This document shows positions 51,508 through 60,991 of a DNA stretch of 64,000 nucleotides, in pieces. The translations under genes and the position numbers were made by a program. The notes under the pieces were generated by a model. It made no database searches. It was not told where the DNA came from and saw only the letters and a list, made by a program, of their open reading frames with translations. This DNA comes from Aldehydirespirator sp965221605 (GTDB lineage Bacteria > Actinomycetota > Acidimicrobiia > Acidimicrobiales > Aldehydirespiratoraceae). How positions within the stretch are numbered: the stretch's first letter is position 1; each line of letters starts with the position of its first letter. Location: contig CBDCSK010000014.1 in assembly GCA_965221605.1 (NCBI GenBank), positions 434,001 through 498,000 of the forward strand, read 5' to 3'.

Positions 51508-52642
51508 CTAGCTCAGGAAGCGCTCGGGGCTGAGTTGGGCTGTGAGATCGGTGACGAGGCCCTCGGGGGTTGTGCCGCTGACCAAGTCGGCCGTGAGCGA
51601 GGCGATGGCCGGGGAGGTCTGGATGCCGGTGCCGCCCTGCCCGGCGCACCAGAAGAACCCGGGCGCGCCGGAATCGAAGCCGACGACCGGGACCCGGTCC
51701 GGAGCGAACGTGCGCAGGCCGGCCCAGGTGGAACGGACCGAGCGCACGTCGAGGATCGTAGCCCGGTTGACCGCCTCGATCCCGGCGGCGACGTCGATCT
51801 CGCGGGGCTTGACATCGCAGGCATCGACGGGGTCCTCGTCGGCGGGCGAGGCCAGAAACTGGCCGGCGCCCTCGGGCTTGAAGTAGAAGCTCTCGTCGGC
51901 CCCGACCACCAGGGGCCAGCTCGCCGACTCGAAGCCGCTGGCAAAGGTGAACACGGTGCGCCGGTAGGGCTGCAGGCCGACGGGACGCGCGCCGGCCATA
52001 CCGGCCACCTCATCGGCCCAGGCGCCGGCCGCGTTGACGACGGCGGCGCAGTTCAGCACCCGCTCTCCCATGTCCACCTGCCAACAGCCGTCGCGGCGGG
52101 CGAGCGCCCGCACCCCGTGCTCCCGCAGCACCGCCGCACCCTCGGCGCGGGCGCCCCGCAGGAGGGCCTGATGCAGTTCGGCGACGTCGATGTCGAAGCC
52201 GCCGTACTCGATCACGCCGGCGTCCAGCCACCGCGGGTCGAGCACAGGGCAGAGCCCGAGGGCGCCCGCGGTATCGAGGCGCTCGCACGGCGTGCCGGTG
52301 GTCTGGTTGGCCGTCACCCTGGCCTCCAGCTGCTCCTCGAAGCCCGCGGGGCCGATCCACAGCACGTTGCGGGGCTCCAGCAGCTCGCTGTCGGCCAGGC
52401 CGTCGGCACCGGCCTCCAGGAACGGCCGCGACGCCGCGCTCAGGACCCGGTTGGCCGGCCCGCCGTAGGAGGCCAGGAACTGGGCCGCCGACCGTCCGGT
52501 GCTGTGCGCGGCCAGGGAGGCCTCCCGCTCGACGACCGCCACCCGGTGCCCCCGCCGGGCCAGCGCCCAAGCGGCCGACACCCCGGCGATACCCCCCGCC
52601 GACAACAACTACATCGAAGGAGCGGGAGGCGTTAACGGTCAT
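51508..52642 (-). pseudogene. FAD-dependent oxidoreductase (DAO family) with a one-base frameshift at the N-terminus
   Basis: The 5' end (ATG at 52640-52642) reads MTVNASRSFDVVVVGGG; the frame then breaks in a run of six G (plus strand C6 at 52592-52597). Removing one G restores GGGIAGVSAAWALARRGHRVAVVE, the dinucleotide-binding site, and the rest (about 370 residues) is intact: STGRSAAQFLASYGGPANR, EYGGFDIDVAELHQALL, VVNAAGAWADEVAGMAG, GAPGFFWCAGQGGTGIQTSPA. It resembles glycine/sarcosine/D-amino-acid oxidases. True frameshift, slippage-tolerant gene or homopolymer sequencing error are all possible. Confidence 0.78.
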
Positions 52643-52776
52643 GGCCATCGCGAACTATACGAACCTCCGCTCACACCGGTGGATAGGCACCCGGCTGCTC
52701 CAAGGCCACAACGGCCAGCGTGTTGCCCTCGACCCGCTCGGGTGCGATCCGCCGGACTGGGGCTTTCGCAGGAGCG

Positions 52777-52995
52777 CTATCCGCCTACAGGGCTGGTTCG
52801 CTCCTTGTCAGGTGGAGACATGCAGGTCCGGCGACTGGGCCTCAGACCCATCGAGTGCATGGTCAGCAGCGTTCCGAGGGCGGCTCCGGTCGGATCCACT
52901 ACCGGCACGCCTGCCCGCTCGGAGGCCAACCGGGCCTGCAGCGCCGCGGCGACGCCGAGCATTCCGGTGCTCGGAACAACGATGTGGACCCTCAT
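52777..52995 (-). pseudogene. Remnant of an Asp/Glu/hydantoin racemase gene
   Basis: A 72-residue frame with AAAGGAAG before the ATG. The first residues MRVHIVVPSTG look like the start of Asp/Glu-racemase family proteins, but are joined directly to what is normally the C-terminal part (GMLGVAAALQARLASERAGVPVVDPTGAALGTLLTMHSMGLRPSRRT). About 130-150 middle residues are missing. 47 bp downstream of the permease gene, it was probably the last gene of the importer operon. 52649-52776 holds no intact gene. Confidence 0.6.
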
Positions 52996-53041
52996 GATGG
53001 ACTTCCTTTCTGGATCGGGTTGATGGCGGTCGATTCTCTGG

Positions 53042-54016
53042 CTAGGCGCGCCGGGCTCTGGACCAGGCGTCGGTGGCGACGGCGACGAGGATCACGAGTC
53101 CTTGAATGATCCGCTGCCAGATGGGGTCGATCTGGTGGAGGTTGAACCCGTTGACCATGAAGGCGATGAAGAAGGCGCCCAGCAAGGTCCTCCACACTGC
53201 GCCGGTGCCGCCCGCGATGGAGGTTCCGCCCACGACGATGGCGGCGATGACGCCGAACACGAAGCTGAAGTCGTCCGAGGGGGTCGCACTGATGGTCCGG
53301 GACGCGGCCACTACCCCCGCGAGCCCGGCCGCGAGACCCGACAGGGCGAACACGGCCACCACCACCTGCCGTGTTCGCACGCCGGCGAGCCTGGCTGCCT
53401 CGGCATTGCCTCCGGTGGCGTACACATGGCGGCCGAACCGGGTCGCGGCCAACGTGATCCAGGCCATCAGCACCACCGCGAGCGAGATCCATGTGGCCGT
53501 GGTCAGTTCGGCGAACCGTGTACGGGCGATGTCGCGGAAGCTGTCGCTGGAGGGCCGCATGATGCTGCGTTCGCTGACGACATAGCCGATTCCGAACACG
53601 ATGAATGACGTAGCCAGAGTTGTGATGAAGGAGTTGATCCGCGCGAAGGCCACGATTGAACCGTTGGCCGTTCCGACGACCAGACCGAATGCGCATCCCG
53701 CGAGCAAGGCCAGCGCGACCGAGCCGGTGGCGTTCTCGACCCGCAGCGCTACCAGCGGAGCGGCTACCGCAACCGCCGCGATCGACACATCGAAACCGCC
53801 TGCGATCATGGTCAGCGTTGCGACGGAGGCGGCGATCAGCAGCGTCGCCTGCTGGTCGAGAACGTTGCGCAGGTTGGGGCCGGTCAAGAACCCGTCGGTT
53901 GTGAGAGCGAGCAGCACGAACAGCGCGACGGTCACCCAGACGATGCCGTAGCGAGCAAGCAGCCCGAGGTATCGGCCGGTTCCGGACGGCCGCAGCGGCG
54001 CGGCTGCATCCGTCAT
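53042..54016 (-). CDS. ABC transporter permease, ribose/sugar type (RbsC-like)
   Basis: A 324-residue permease with eight to ten helices: LTTDGFLTGPNLRNVLDQQATLLIAASVATLTMIAGGFDVSIAAVAVAAPLVA, NSFITTLATSFIVFGIGYVVS, ATRFGRHVYATGGNAEAARLAGVRT (EAA-like loop) and IVVGGTSIAGGTGAVWRTLLGAFFIAFMVNGFNL. It overlaps the ATPase gene by 4 bp. Sugar-type importers also carry non-sugar compounds; the hydantoin-like neighbours suggest such a substrate here. Confidence 0.92.
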   Translation of the reverse strand: MTDAAAPLRPSGTGRYLGLLARYGIVWVTVALFVLLALTTDGFLTGPNLRNVLDQQATLLIAASVATLTMIAGGFDVSIAAVAVAAPLVALRVENATGSVALALLAGCAFGLVVGTANGSIVAFARINSFITTLATSFIVFGIGYVVSERSIMRPSSDSFRDIARTRFAELTTATWISLAVVLMAWITLAATRFGRHVYATGGNAEAARLAGVRTRQVVVAVFALSGLAAGLAGVVAASRTISATPSDDFSFVFGVIAAIVVGGTSIAGGTGAVWRTLLGAFFIAFMVNGFNLHQIDPIWQRIIQGLVILVAVATDAWSRARRA

Positions 54017-55605
54017 GAGCCTTGGCCGACCGCGGCTTCCTCACCGAAGGCGTGCCGCAGGATCTGCGTCTCGTCCAGGTCGGGGTGGGCGAACTCTGCG
54101 ACGAACCGCCCATCTCGCATTACGAGCACACGGTGGCAGAGCCCAACCAGTTCCTCGAGTTCCGAGGACACGAGCAGCACCGCGAGGCCGTCGGCGGCCG
54201 CGGCCGCGATCAGATCGTAGATCGCGCGCTTGGAGCCCACGTCGACTCCCCTGGTGGGCTCATCGGCGATGAGAACCCGCAGACCTGGAGCCGCCCAACG
54301 CGCGAACAGGGACTTCTGCTGGTTGCCTCCCGACAGCAGCCTGACCGGAGTCTCAAGCCCTCCGCCGCGCACTCCGGCACGGGCCGCGGATGCGGATACA
54401 AGCTCGCGCTCGGAGTGACGGGCCACAAGGCCTGCTCTCGTGATCCGTCGTAGGTGCGGGAGGCCGATGTTCTCGCGAAGGCTGCGATCCATCAGCAGTC
54501 CTTGTTCCTTGCGAGACTCGGGAATGAGCCCTAGGCCGGCGCTGATCGACTCGCGCGGCCGGAAGTGGCCGGCGCGGCCGCCAGCGATCTTGACGTCTCC
54601 GGCGACGGGTCGGTCGGCGCCGTAGACACACCTGACGAACTCCGTGCGGCCCGATCCGACCAGCCCCGCGATGCCGACTATTTCCCCTGGGAGCACATCC
54701 AGGTCGAGCCCTGCCGTGAGCGGGGTGCCGGCGGACATGGGTTGCCCGGCGAAGCCTGCAGGCGTCTGCGCGCCGAGACTTGCGGGGATCAGGTCCCGGA
54801 CTCTGAGGACCGGGGCCTGGGATGGCTCCGGAAGGGGCGGCTTGAGCGGGAAGTTGCCTTCGAGCTTGCGCCCGATCATGGCCTCGACCAGGGATCCAGC
54901 CGTCTCCGACGACGGCCTGGTGGCTTTCACGACGCGCCCGTCGCGCATGACCGTTATGTCATCGGCAAGCTCGAGGACTTCGTCGAGAAAGTGGGAGATG
55001 AAGAGGACGGTGATCCTCTGGTGGCGCAGAGACCGCAGCAGGCGATGAAGTTGGTCGCGCTCCTGCGAGGAGAGGCGGGCCGAGGGCTCGTCCATGATCA
55101 CGAACTCGGATCGCCGAGCCGCAGCCCGGAGGATCTCGACCTGCTGCTGGTCGGCGACGCTGAGACTCCCGACTCTCGCGGCGGGATCAATCGGGATGCC
55201 GGTGCGCTCGACGAGAGCCTCGAAGCGCTGCGCAGTGGCGGCGCGGGGCACGAATCCCCACCGCGTCGACTCGACTCCGAGGAAGACGTTGTCGGCCACG
55301 CTGCGATCCGGCACCAGGGCCAGCTCCTGGGCGATGGCGGTGATGCCGGCGGTGAACGCCTGCCTCGGCGACCGGAACCGGCACGGGCGGCCGTTGACGA
55401 TCATCGAGCCGCTGTCGGCGGTGTGCACTCCAGCGATGATCTTCCCGACGGTGGACTTGCCCGCGCCGTTCTCACCGACGAGTGCATGGATGCAGCCGCG
55501 CCGGATCGAGATGTCGGCGTGGTCGACGGCCTGGATGGAGCCGAACCGCTTGGATACGGCGCGCAGCTCTACATGAGCGGGCTCGCCGGGCTGAGGATCA
55601 GCCAT
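54013..55605 (-). CDS. ABC transporter ATP-binding protein, sugar type with two NBDs (RbsA-like)
   Basis: A 530-residue tandem ATPase. NBD1: Walker A GENGAGKSTVGKIIAG, signature region LSVADQQQVEILRAAARRSEFVIMDEPSA. NBD2: GLVGSGRTEFVRCVYG (degenerate Walker A), LSGGNQQKSLFARWAAPGLRVLIADEPTRGVDVGSK. The signature in NBD1 is SVADQQQ, as in RbsA proteins. The ATG at 55603-55605 overlaps the stop of the binding-protein gene by 8 bp. Confidence 0.93.
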   Translation of the reverse strand: MADPQPGEPAHVELRAVSKRFGSIQAVDHADISIRRGCIHALVGENGAGKSTVGKIIAGVHTADSGSMIVNGRPCRFRSPRQAFTAGITAIAQELALVPDRSVADNVFLGVESTRWGFVPRAATAQRFEALVERTGIPIDPAARVGSLSVADQQQVEILRAAARRSEFVIMDEPSARLSSQERDQLHRLLRSLRHQRITVLFISHFLDEVLELADDITVMRDGRVVKATRPSSETAGSLVEAMIGRKLEGNFPLKPPLPEPSQAPVLRVRDLIPASLGAQTPAGFAGQPMSAGTPLTAGLDLDVLPGEIVGIAGLVGSGRTEFVRCVYGADRPVAGDVKIAGGRAGHFRPRESISAGLGLIPESRKEQGLLMDRSLRENIGLPHLRRITRAGLVARHSERELVSASAARAGVRGGGLETPVRLLSGGNQQKSLFARWAAPGLRVLIADEPTRGVDVGSKRAIYDLIAAAAADGLAVLLVSSELEELVGLCHRVLVMRDGRFVAEFAHPDLDETQILRHAFGEEAAVGQGS

Positions 55606-56764
55606 CCCACTCCGCGGCGAACTGGTCCACGTTGGCTGCGGTGACCATTCCCTCGTCGACGAAGCCGCCGTTGGGGTCCACCCCGCCGGTGTAGGTGCCG
55701 TCCTCAAGCGCCGCGATCATGGCTTCCATGGCCAGACGGCCCTCGCTGGCCGGAGCGTAGAACACGGTGGCGAACCACCGCCCGTCACGGATTCCCTCGA
55801 TGGCGGGCGAGGATCCACCCAGACCGATCAGGGCTACATCGTCGAGTTTGCCCTCGTCGGTGAGGACGAGTTCGATGCCTTGCAGCGGCTGGTCGGCGCC
55901 GACCACCACGTCGAAGTCAGGCTGGGCCTGCATGATGTCCTGGATGGCGTTGATCCCGCCCTCGGGTCCCAGGTACTGGCCCTCGCCCTCGGCGACGATC
56001 TCGATGTTGGGCTGGTCCGCGACGACGCTGTCGAACCCCTGGCGCAGGGCGACGTCGAGCGGAATGCCCCGTATGCCGAAGATGTAGACCACCCGGCACG
56101 GGTCGAGGCCGGCGCAGGCCTGGACGGTGAGCCGTCCGGCCCGCTCGCCGGTGACGACGGGCGGAGCGAGGACGGAGGCTGCAATCCCGTCCACCTGGGG
56201 CTCATTGGTGGACAGGTCGTCACCGACGATCTGGTTGAACAGCACCACCTGATGACCGGCCTCCAGAGCCGCCTCCACGTCGGGGACGAGCCCCGGTCCG
56301 TTCAAGGCGACCAGGATGATCCCGTCGTACTGGCCGCTGGCCACCGCGTCCTGGAGCTGCGTGGTCTGCAGATCAGCGTTGAACTGGGCGTCGAACTCGA
56401 CCAGCTCGATGTTGTTCTCGTCGGCGAGCCGCCGCATCTCTCCCACCGAAGCCAGCAGGAACGTGTTGGCCGAGCTGGCCGACAGGTAGGCGACCTGCCG
56501 CGGACCTGCCGGCTCCGTCGTCGCCGGTGATTCATCCTCGGGCTCCTCGACGGCCGGCTCGGGTGCCTCGTCGGCTTCGGGTTCGGGTTCGGATGCTTCC
56601 ACCTCATCCGTCACCTCGGCTGGGGCGCCTGTGTCCTCGGGTGCTTCCTGCTCCTCGTCAGGAGCCTCGGCTGGAGCGGCTGGAGCCTCGACATCCGAGC
56701 TGCTCTCGACAGTGGTGTCTGCTGGTTGCTCAGCCGCCTCGTCATCGCTGCACGCCGCGGCCAC
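55598..56764 (-). pseudogene. Periplasmic-binding-protein gene cut off from its signal peptide by an IS
   Basis: A 388-residue frame now begins at a GTG inside the signal-peptide codons (VAAACSDDEAAEQ), immediately next to the IS end. The mature part is intact: a Glu/Pro/Ala linker (residues 10-90), then a type 1 sugar-binding-like fold (VAYLSASSANTFLLASVGEMRRLADENNIELVEFDAQFNADLQTTQLQDAVASGQYDGIILVALNGPGL). Removing the IS and one CTAG restores MKVRNAARLLSV...LALVAAAC in frame with a good lipobox. Without it the protein cannot be exported, so the importer is probably inactive unless an alternative start in the IS is used. Confidence 0.85.
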
Positions 56765-56767
56765 TAG

Positions 56768-58117
56768 CAGGATGCTGAAATTCGGGGGTTTGGCGGTTTG
56801 GGTTGTGTCGGGTGGGCTGGTTCTGGTGTCGGCCGCCGGGCAGGTCCCGTTGGCTGTTGGGGGGTTTTGGCTGGCGTTGGGTGCGGGCGGGTGGTTTGGG
56901 GGTTCTGGGGCGGGGTTGGTGGTGGTTTGTGGGGGGTGCGGTCGGGCGGTCGGTGCGGGGTGGGTTCAGGCCGCTCGCGTGTCGAGTCGGGCTATGCGCA
57001 CCAGGTTGTAGCTGGCGGCGGCGATGAGGAGCCAGTGCCGGTTGCGTTGTCGTCCTTTGTGGCGGAGTTTGCGTCCTCCGGCGATGGTCTTGATCCAGCC
57101 GAAGGGCTCCTCGACGCGTTTTCGGGTTCGTTGGGAGATCGTGTATCCGGCGTGGCGGGTGGTGCGCCCGTCGATGGCGGATCTGCGGCGGGTGGTGTTC
57201 TGGGCGACGTGGGGCGTGAACCCCGCGGCCCGTGCGTCGGCGACGAAGTCTTTGGTGTCGTAGTTGCGGTCCCCGCCGACGGTGCGGCGCCTCGCGCGTG
57301 GGGGGGCTCGCCTGAGCATCGCTGCGGCAGTGTCGCGTTCTGCGTGGCCGTCGGCTTGCGTGAGGTCGGCGTCGACGATGAGCCCGTTGCGGTTCTCGGT
57401 GAGCAGATGCCCCATGAAGCACAGCGCTGCGGCGGTCCCCGCGGACTTGCGGAACAGCCTGGCCTCGGGGTCCGTCACCGAGGCGTGGGTGTCGTTGCGG
57501 CGGCGGGCGCCGCGCCAGTCGGCGTCGGGGTTGCGGCCCCGCGCCGGCGCGGGCTCGGCGGGGGCTGCTTTGGGTTTGAAGCTCTTGTGCGACGCCCACG
57601 CCTCCAACAGCGTGCCGTCGACGCTGAAATGATCGCTCGAGCAGTAGCGGCGAAGCCGGGCCTGATCCACCACCGCGGCGAAGAACCGGTCCGCGATCTC
57701 GTGGTCCAACAAGCGCTGCCGGTTCTTGGAGAACGTCGACGCGTCGAAGCCGCGCTCGTCGATGCGCAGCCCCAAAAACCACTTGAACAACATGTCGTAT
57801 TTCAGCCGCTCACAGAACGCCCGCTCCGAGCGGATCGAGTACAGCGCCATCAGCACCGACGCCTTCAACAGCATCTCCGGGGGCACGCTGGGACGGCCCC
57901 GAGGCGGATACATCGCCGCCAGCTCGCCGTCGAGCCCATCGAGCACCGCGTCCACCACAGCCCTGATCCGCCGTATGGGGTGACCAGCACCGATCAGGTC
58001 CTCCGTCGACAGAGTCGACAACATCGCCGTCTGGGCATCAACTGTTCCACGCATAACGACATTGTCCCACCCCACAGCATCCAACGCGAGCACCCAAACG
58101 ACTTTTTCAGCACCCTG
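56768..58117 (-). mobile_element. IS5-like insertion sequence, 1350 bp, with CTAG target duplication
   Basis: Terminal inverted repeats: CAGGATGCTGAAA at 56768-56780 and CAGGGTGCTGAAA (reverse strand, from 58117), 12 of 13 matching. The target CTAG is duplicated at 56764-56767 and 58118-58121. One transposase gene is on the minus strand. The element is complete and its ends are sharp, so the insertion is recent. The roughly 190 bp between the transposase stop and the left end are strikingly G/T-rich on the plus strand. Confidence 0.93.
56966..58054 (-). CDS. IS5-family transposase (DDE)
   Basis: A 362-residue transposase from the ATG at 58052-58054 (MRGTVDAQTAMLSTLSTEDLI); a start 13 codons earlier is possible. 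N-terminal DUF772-like DNA-binding region: RGRPSVPPEMLLKASVLMALYSIRSERAFCERLKYDMLFKWFLG. DDE catalytic residues: Asp in FSVDGTLLEAWASHKS, Asp in VGGDRNYDTKDF, and Glu in KRVEEPFGWIKT. No frameshift, so it is likely functional. Confidence 0.93.
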   Translation of the reverse strand: MRGTVDAQTAMLSTLSTEDLIGAGHPIRRIRAVVDAVLDGLDGELAAMYPPRGRPSVPPEMLLKASVLMALYSIRSERAFCERLKYDMLFKWFLGLRIDERGFDASTFSKNRQRLLDHEIADRFFAAVVDQARLRRYCSSDHFSVDGTLLEAWASHKSFKPKAAPAEPAPARGRNPDADWRGARRRNDTHASVTDPEARLFRKSAGTAAALCFMGHLLTENRNGLIVDADLTQADGHAERDTAAAMLRRAPPRARRRTVGGDRNYDTKDFVADARAAGFTPHVAQNTTRRRSAIDGRTTRHAGYTISQRTRKRVEEPFGWIKTIAGGRKLRHKGRQRNRHWLLIAAASYNLVRIARLDTRAA

Positions 58118-58172
58118 CTAGAGCCAGCGCCAGGATGACGGAGAGAAGCCTCGCCGCATTGCGTACCTTCAT
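58118..58172 (-). other. Detached 5' end of the binding-protein gene (signal-peptide codons)
   Basis: ATG at 58170-58172 with GAGGGGGGA upstream encodes MKVRNAARLLSVILALALA, then runs into the IS and stops after two more codons-worth of IS sequence (GC*). Together with 55598-56764 it forms the original lipoprotein gene. Confidence 0.85.
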
Positions 58173-58325
58173 CGGATCCCCCCTCACGATGGGAACTGTG
58201 AGCCTGTGGGGGCACGGTAAGGAGCCCCGAACCGGGGCTCAATGGGCAGACCGCTGCCATTCGGGCACCGCGAAGTGCAGTTCTGGCACCCACGAAGGCG
58301 GGTAGCGGCTGGAGCGGAGAACGGT

Positions 58326-59912
58326 CTAGATGCTGACTTGATCGAGCCGGTGCATCCTCACGACGAGTTGGAGCGCGAGCCGCTGGTCCGGGTCGTGAAG
58401 GTTGACGTTGAGGGTCTCCGCGATGCGGTCGATTCGCTTCATGACGGTGTTCCGGTGCACACCCAGCGTGGCGGCAGTGCTCGTGGCGGAGGACTGGCAG
58501 TCCAGGTAGGCCTGCAGCGTTCGCAGGAGCACGCCGTCGGTGTCCTCTCTGGTCAGCGGTTCGAGGAACGCGGCCACCACCCGGCCGAAGTCAGCCGAGC
58601 CGTACCAGCCCAGCATGATCCGCTGGATGCCGAGCTCGTCGATGTGTCTCACTGCGACACGACTTGGGCCCGCGCCGGCGAGGGCCGTCGCCTGGCGAGC
58701 CTCCGTCAGGCTCGCCCTCAGGCCGGGAAGGCCGTACGCGGGTCGGCCCACCCCGGCGTGCGCGCTCACACCGTCCGAGTCGGCAACGAGGGCCTCAAGC
58801 GCGTCTTGGAGGCTCTGCGCCAGCCGCTGGTATTCCGACACCGGGGGCTCTGTCGGTGCGCACACCCAACCCGACCAACCGTCCGTCCTCTCGATGAGAG
58901 GACCGTCGATACCGACCCGTTCGAGTGTCTCGGCGAGAGCACCGGTGTTGACGAGCGCCCAGTTCGAGTCCACGGGACCCGACAGCTGAACGTGAAAGGC
59001 GCTCGTCCATCCGGCTGCGGACCAACCGAAGGTCGCCATCTGGGCCAAGATCGCCTCATCAGGCAGTTCCCCGCTCCCGACTACCTCGTTGAGCAGTGCG
59101 AGACGGTGCCTGGCGTCGCGCTCCATGACGAGCCGGTCACGCACGAGGTTGGCTCCCACCGCCCACGAGGCCACGCCGAGGAGATCCAGACCGGCCTGCT
59201 GGATGGCCGTGTCAGCGTCGCCAAGCAGGCACACGAGCCAGAACCGGACCGGCTCCTCCAGCACCACAACGACCGGACAGACCATTCCCGGCTCACCCTC
59301 CGAACCGACATCGGGAGCGTGGTAGGCGTACCGTCTCAAGGCCTGCGGCCGCACCGACGCCGGTGGCCCGGCGATGACGGCGCTGCTGGCTTCGACCAGG
59401 GAGCATGGACGTCCGAGCACCTCCGAGACCAGCGCAAGGGTCTGCGAGACTGTGGTGGTCCGGTCAAGACCCCGCAGCAGCCGAGCCATCATCGCGGCCT
59501 GGTGCACGGAGGGCTGTAGGACGAGCTCTCGTGCCGACGCGGCGGCGGCAAGCACGTCATCCGCCTGAGCCTCTCCCAGCACCGTGCGGAATCGGTCCGC
59601 CAGCCGCCGGGTCGCGATGCCGATTGCGGACACCGCGTTGACGGCCACCAGACCCGACCCCTCGCCGTCCCTGACGGTCCGCAACGCGATATCGAGGGCA
59701 TAGGAGTTGGGCTGTAGCCCGTGGGCGTCCAGCACGACGAGCAGACCCGGCGAGATCGGTGTGGCCAGGTCGCAGCGGGCCGTGACGAACACGTCCGAGA
59801 CGGTGCGATCGAGGCCGTCGCGGCCCGCGACCACCTGGCAGTCTCCGAGCGCGCCGGTTGCTAGCAGCTGTTCCACCGTGAGCGGTCTGGGCCGCAGGCG
59901 AGTATCGGGCAC
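58326..59912 (-). CDS. PucR-family transcriptional regulator
   Basis: A 528-residue activator. The N-terminal PucR domain (about 10-125: LTVEQLLATGALGDCQVVAGRDGLDRTVSDVFVT...PGLLVVLDAHGLQPN) senses purine-like or other ring metabolites. A GGDEF-like middle part (about 270-430) is degenerate, and a C-terminal HTH_30 reads LLRTLQAYLDCQSSATSTAATLGVHRNTVMKRIDRIAETLNVNLHDPDQRLALQLVVRM. It is placed just upstream of the importer operon on the same strand and is the probable regulator of the catabolic locus. Confidence 0.92.
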   Translation of the reverse strand: MPDTRLRPRPLTVEQLLATGALGDCQVVAGRDGLDRTVSDVFVTARCDLATPISPGLLVVLDAHGLQPNSYALDIALRTVRDGEGSGLVAVNAVSAIGIATRRLADRFRTVLGEAQADDVLAAAASARELVLQPSVHQAAMMARLLRGLDRTTTVSQTLALVSEVLGRPCSLVEASSAVIAGPPASVRPQALRRYAYHAPDVGSEGEPGMVCPVVVVLEEPVRFWLVCLLGDADTAIQQAGLDLLGVASWAVGANLVRDRLVMERDARHRLALLNEVVGSGELPDEAILAQMATFGWSAAGWTSAFHVQLSGPVDSNWALVNTGALAETLERVGIDGPLIERTDGWSGWVCAPTEPPVSEYQRLAQSLQDALEALVADSDGVSAHAGVGRPAYGLPGLRASLTEARQATALAGAGPSRVAVRHIDELGIQRIMLGWYGSADFGRVVAAFLEPLTREDTDGVLLRTLQAYLDCQSSATSTAATLGVHRNTVMKRIDRIAETLNVNLHDPDQRLALQLVVRMHRLDQVSI

Positions 59913-59925
59913 CAGTGACGTTCTA

Positions 59926-60942
59926 CTACCTGCGGCGGCTGTTTTGATCCTGTGACGGCAGGACCCGTCTCAGGAGTTCGATCCAGTTGTCGCCCGCCAC
60001 TCGGGGAGCGATCTCAGCACCCAGGCAGTCCGTGAGCCGCGCCCGGAAGGGCCCGAGGTCGGAGGGATCGCGCATTCCCGCGACAAGTGGCAGGTTGCCG
60101 GGATCGACGAGACCAGCGCCCAGGATCGGATCGAGCACCTCCAGCAAGTCCTCCATGAAGTCACAGCCCAACCCGACTGCGGACGGGCCGGCCACTCTCA
60201 CCGCGTGATCGATGTGGGAAAGGTAGTCGTCGAGGGTGGGGGCACCGGTCGAGAGAAACCCTCCGAAGGAGTTGATCCCCACCACCCCGCCCGAGTCGGC
60301 CACATCACGCAACTGGTCGTCGGTGAGGTTCCGGGGATGGGGGCACAGGGCGTGACACGACGAGTGGGTCGCCACGAACGGGCGGGTCGCGATGCCGGCG
60401 ACATGGTCGAAGCCCGCCTTCGAGAGGTGGCTGACGTCCACGATCATTCCCAACCGCTCCATCTCGGCCACGGCCTCCGCTCCAAGGGAGGTGAGCCCCG
60501 CGCCGGTGGCGGCCTCGCCCGCGCCGTCAGCCATCATGGTTCGCCGGTTCCAGGTCAGCGACATGGACCGCACGCCCAAGCGCCAGAGGGTCTCCAGCAC
60601 GCCGAGGCTGTGTGCCACCGGCTCGGAGCCTTCGATGGCGAGCACCAGCCCGATGCGACCCGAGGCGAGGGCCCGTTCCAGGTCGCCGCAGGTCTCGACC
60701 ACCACCACGTCGGCGGGATGGGCCGCGGCGATGCTCCGGGCCTCCTCCAGCAGCAACAGGCAGCGTCGCAGCGCGCCCTCGCCGACGTGCTGGTCCTCTG
60801 TGAAGACGGCCAGGAACTGCACTGCCAATCCGCCGGCGCGCAGTCGGGGCAGCCAGAAGTCTCCGAAGGGGTCGCTGCACCCCCTCTCCCTCTGGTGCAA
60901 CACGGCGAGCAGCAGATCGTTGTGAGCGTCCACCACCCGCAT
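59926..60942 (-). CDS. Dipeptidase, peptidase family M19 (renal dipeptidase type)
   Basis: A 338-residue binuclear zinc hydrolase: DAHND (residues 5-9), IGLVLAIEGSEPV (metal Glu), MIVDVSHLSKAGF, FVATHSSCHALCPHPRNLTDDQL (metal His), and AVGLGCDFMEDLL. Family members cleave dipeptides, including ones with D-residues, and some N-acyl compounds. No signal peptide, so cytoplasmic. Placed 14 bp from the PucR gene and 50 bp after the hydantoinase gene in the same direction. Confidence 0.92.
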   Translation of the reverse strand: MRVVDAHNDLLLAVLHQRERGCSDPFGDFWLPRLRAGGLAVQFLAVFTEDQHVGEGALRRCLLLLEEARSIAAAHPADVVVVETCGDLERALASGRIGLVLAIEGSEPVAHSLGVLETLWRLGVRSMSLTWNRRTMMADGAGEAATGAGLTSLGAEAVAEMERLGMIVDVSHLSKAGFDHVAGIATRPFVATHSSCHALCPHPRNLTDDQLRDVADSGGVVGINSFGGFLSTGAPTLDDYLSHIDHAVRVAGPSAVGLGCDFMEDLLEVLDPILGAGLVDPGNLPLVAGMRDPSDLGPFRARLTDCLGAEIAPRVAGDNWIELLRRVLPSQDQNSRRR

Positions 60943-60991
60943 CGGGTCTCCTACTGCAAGAGTCCGGCGGCGTTCGGCATGGAGTCCCGCA

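Noticed and set aside
56798..58138. 446-codon plus-strand frame through the IS
   Set aside because: Antisense shadow of the transposase and its G/T-rich tail; no motif.
58326..58333. CTAGATGC half site at the end of the PucR gene
   Set aside because: The partner half is absent and the site coincides with the stop codon of PucR.
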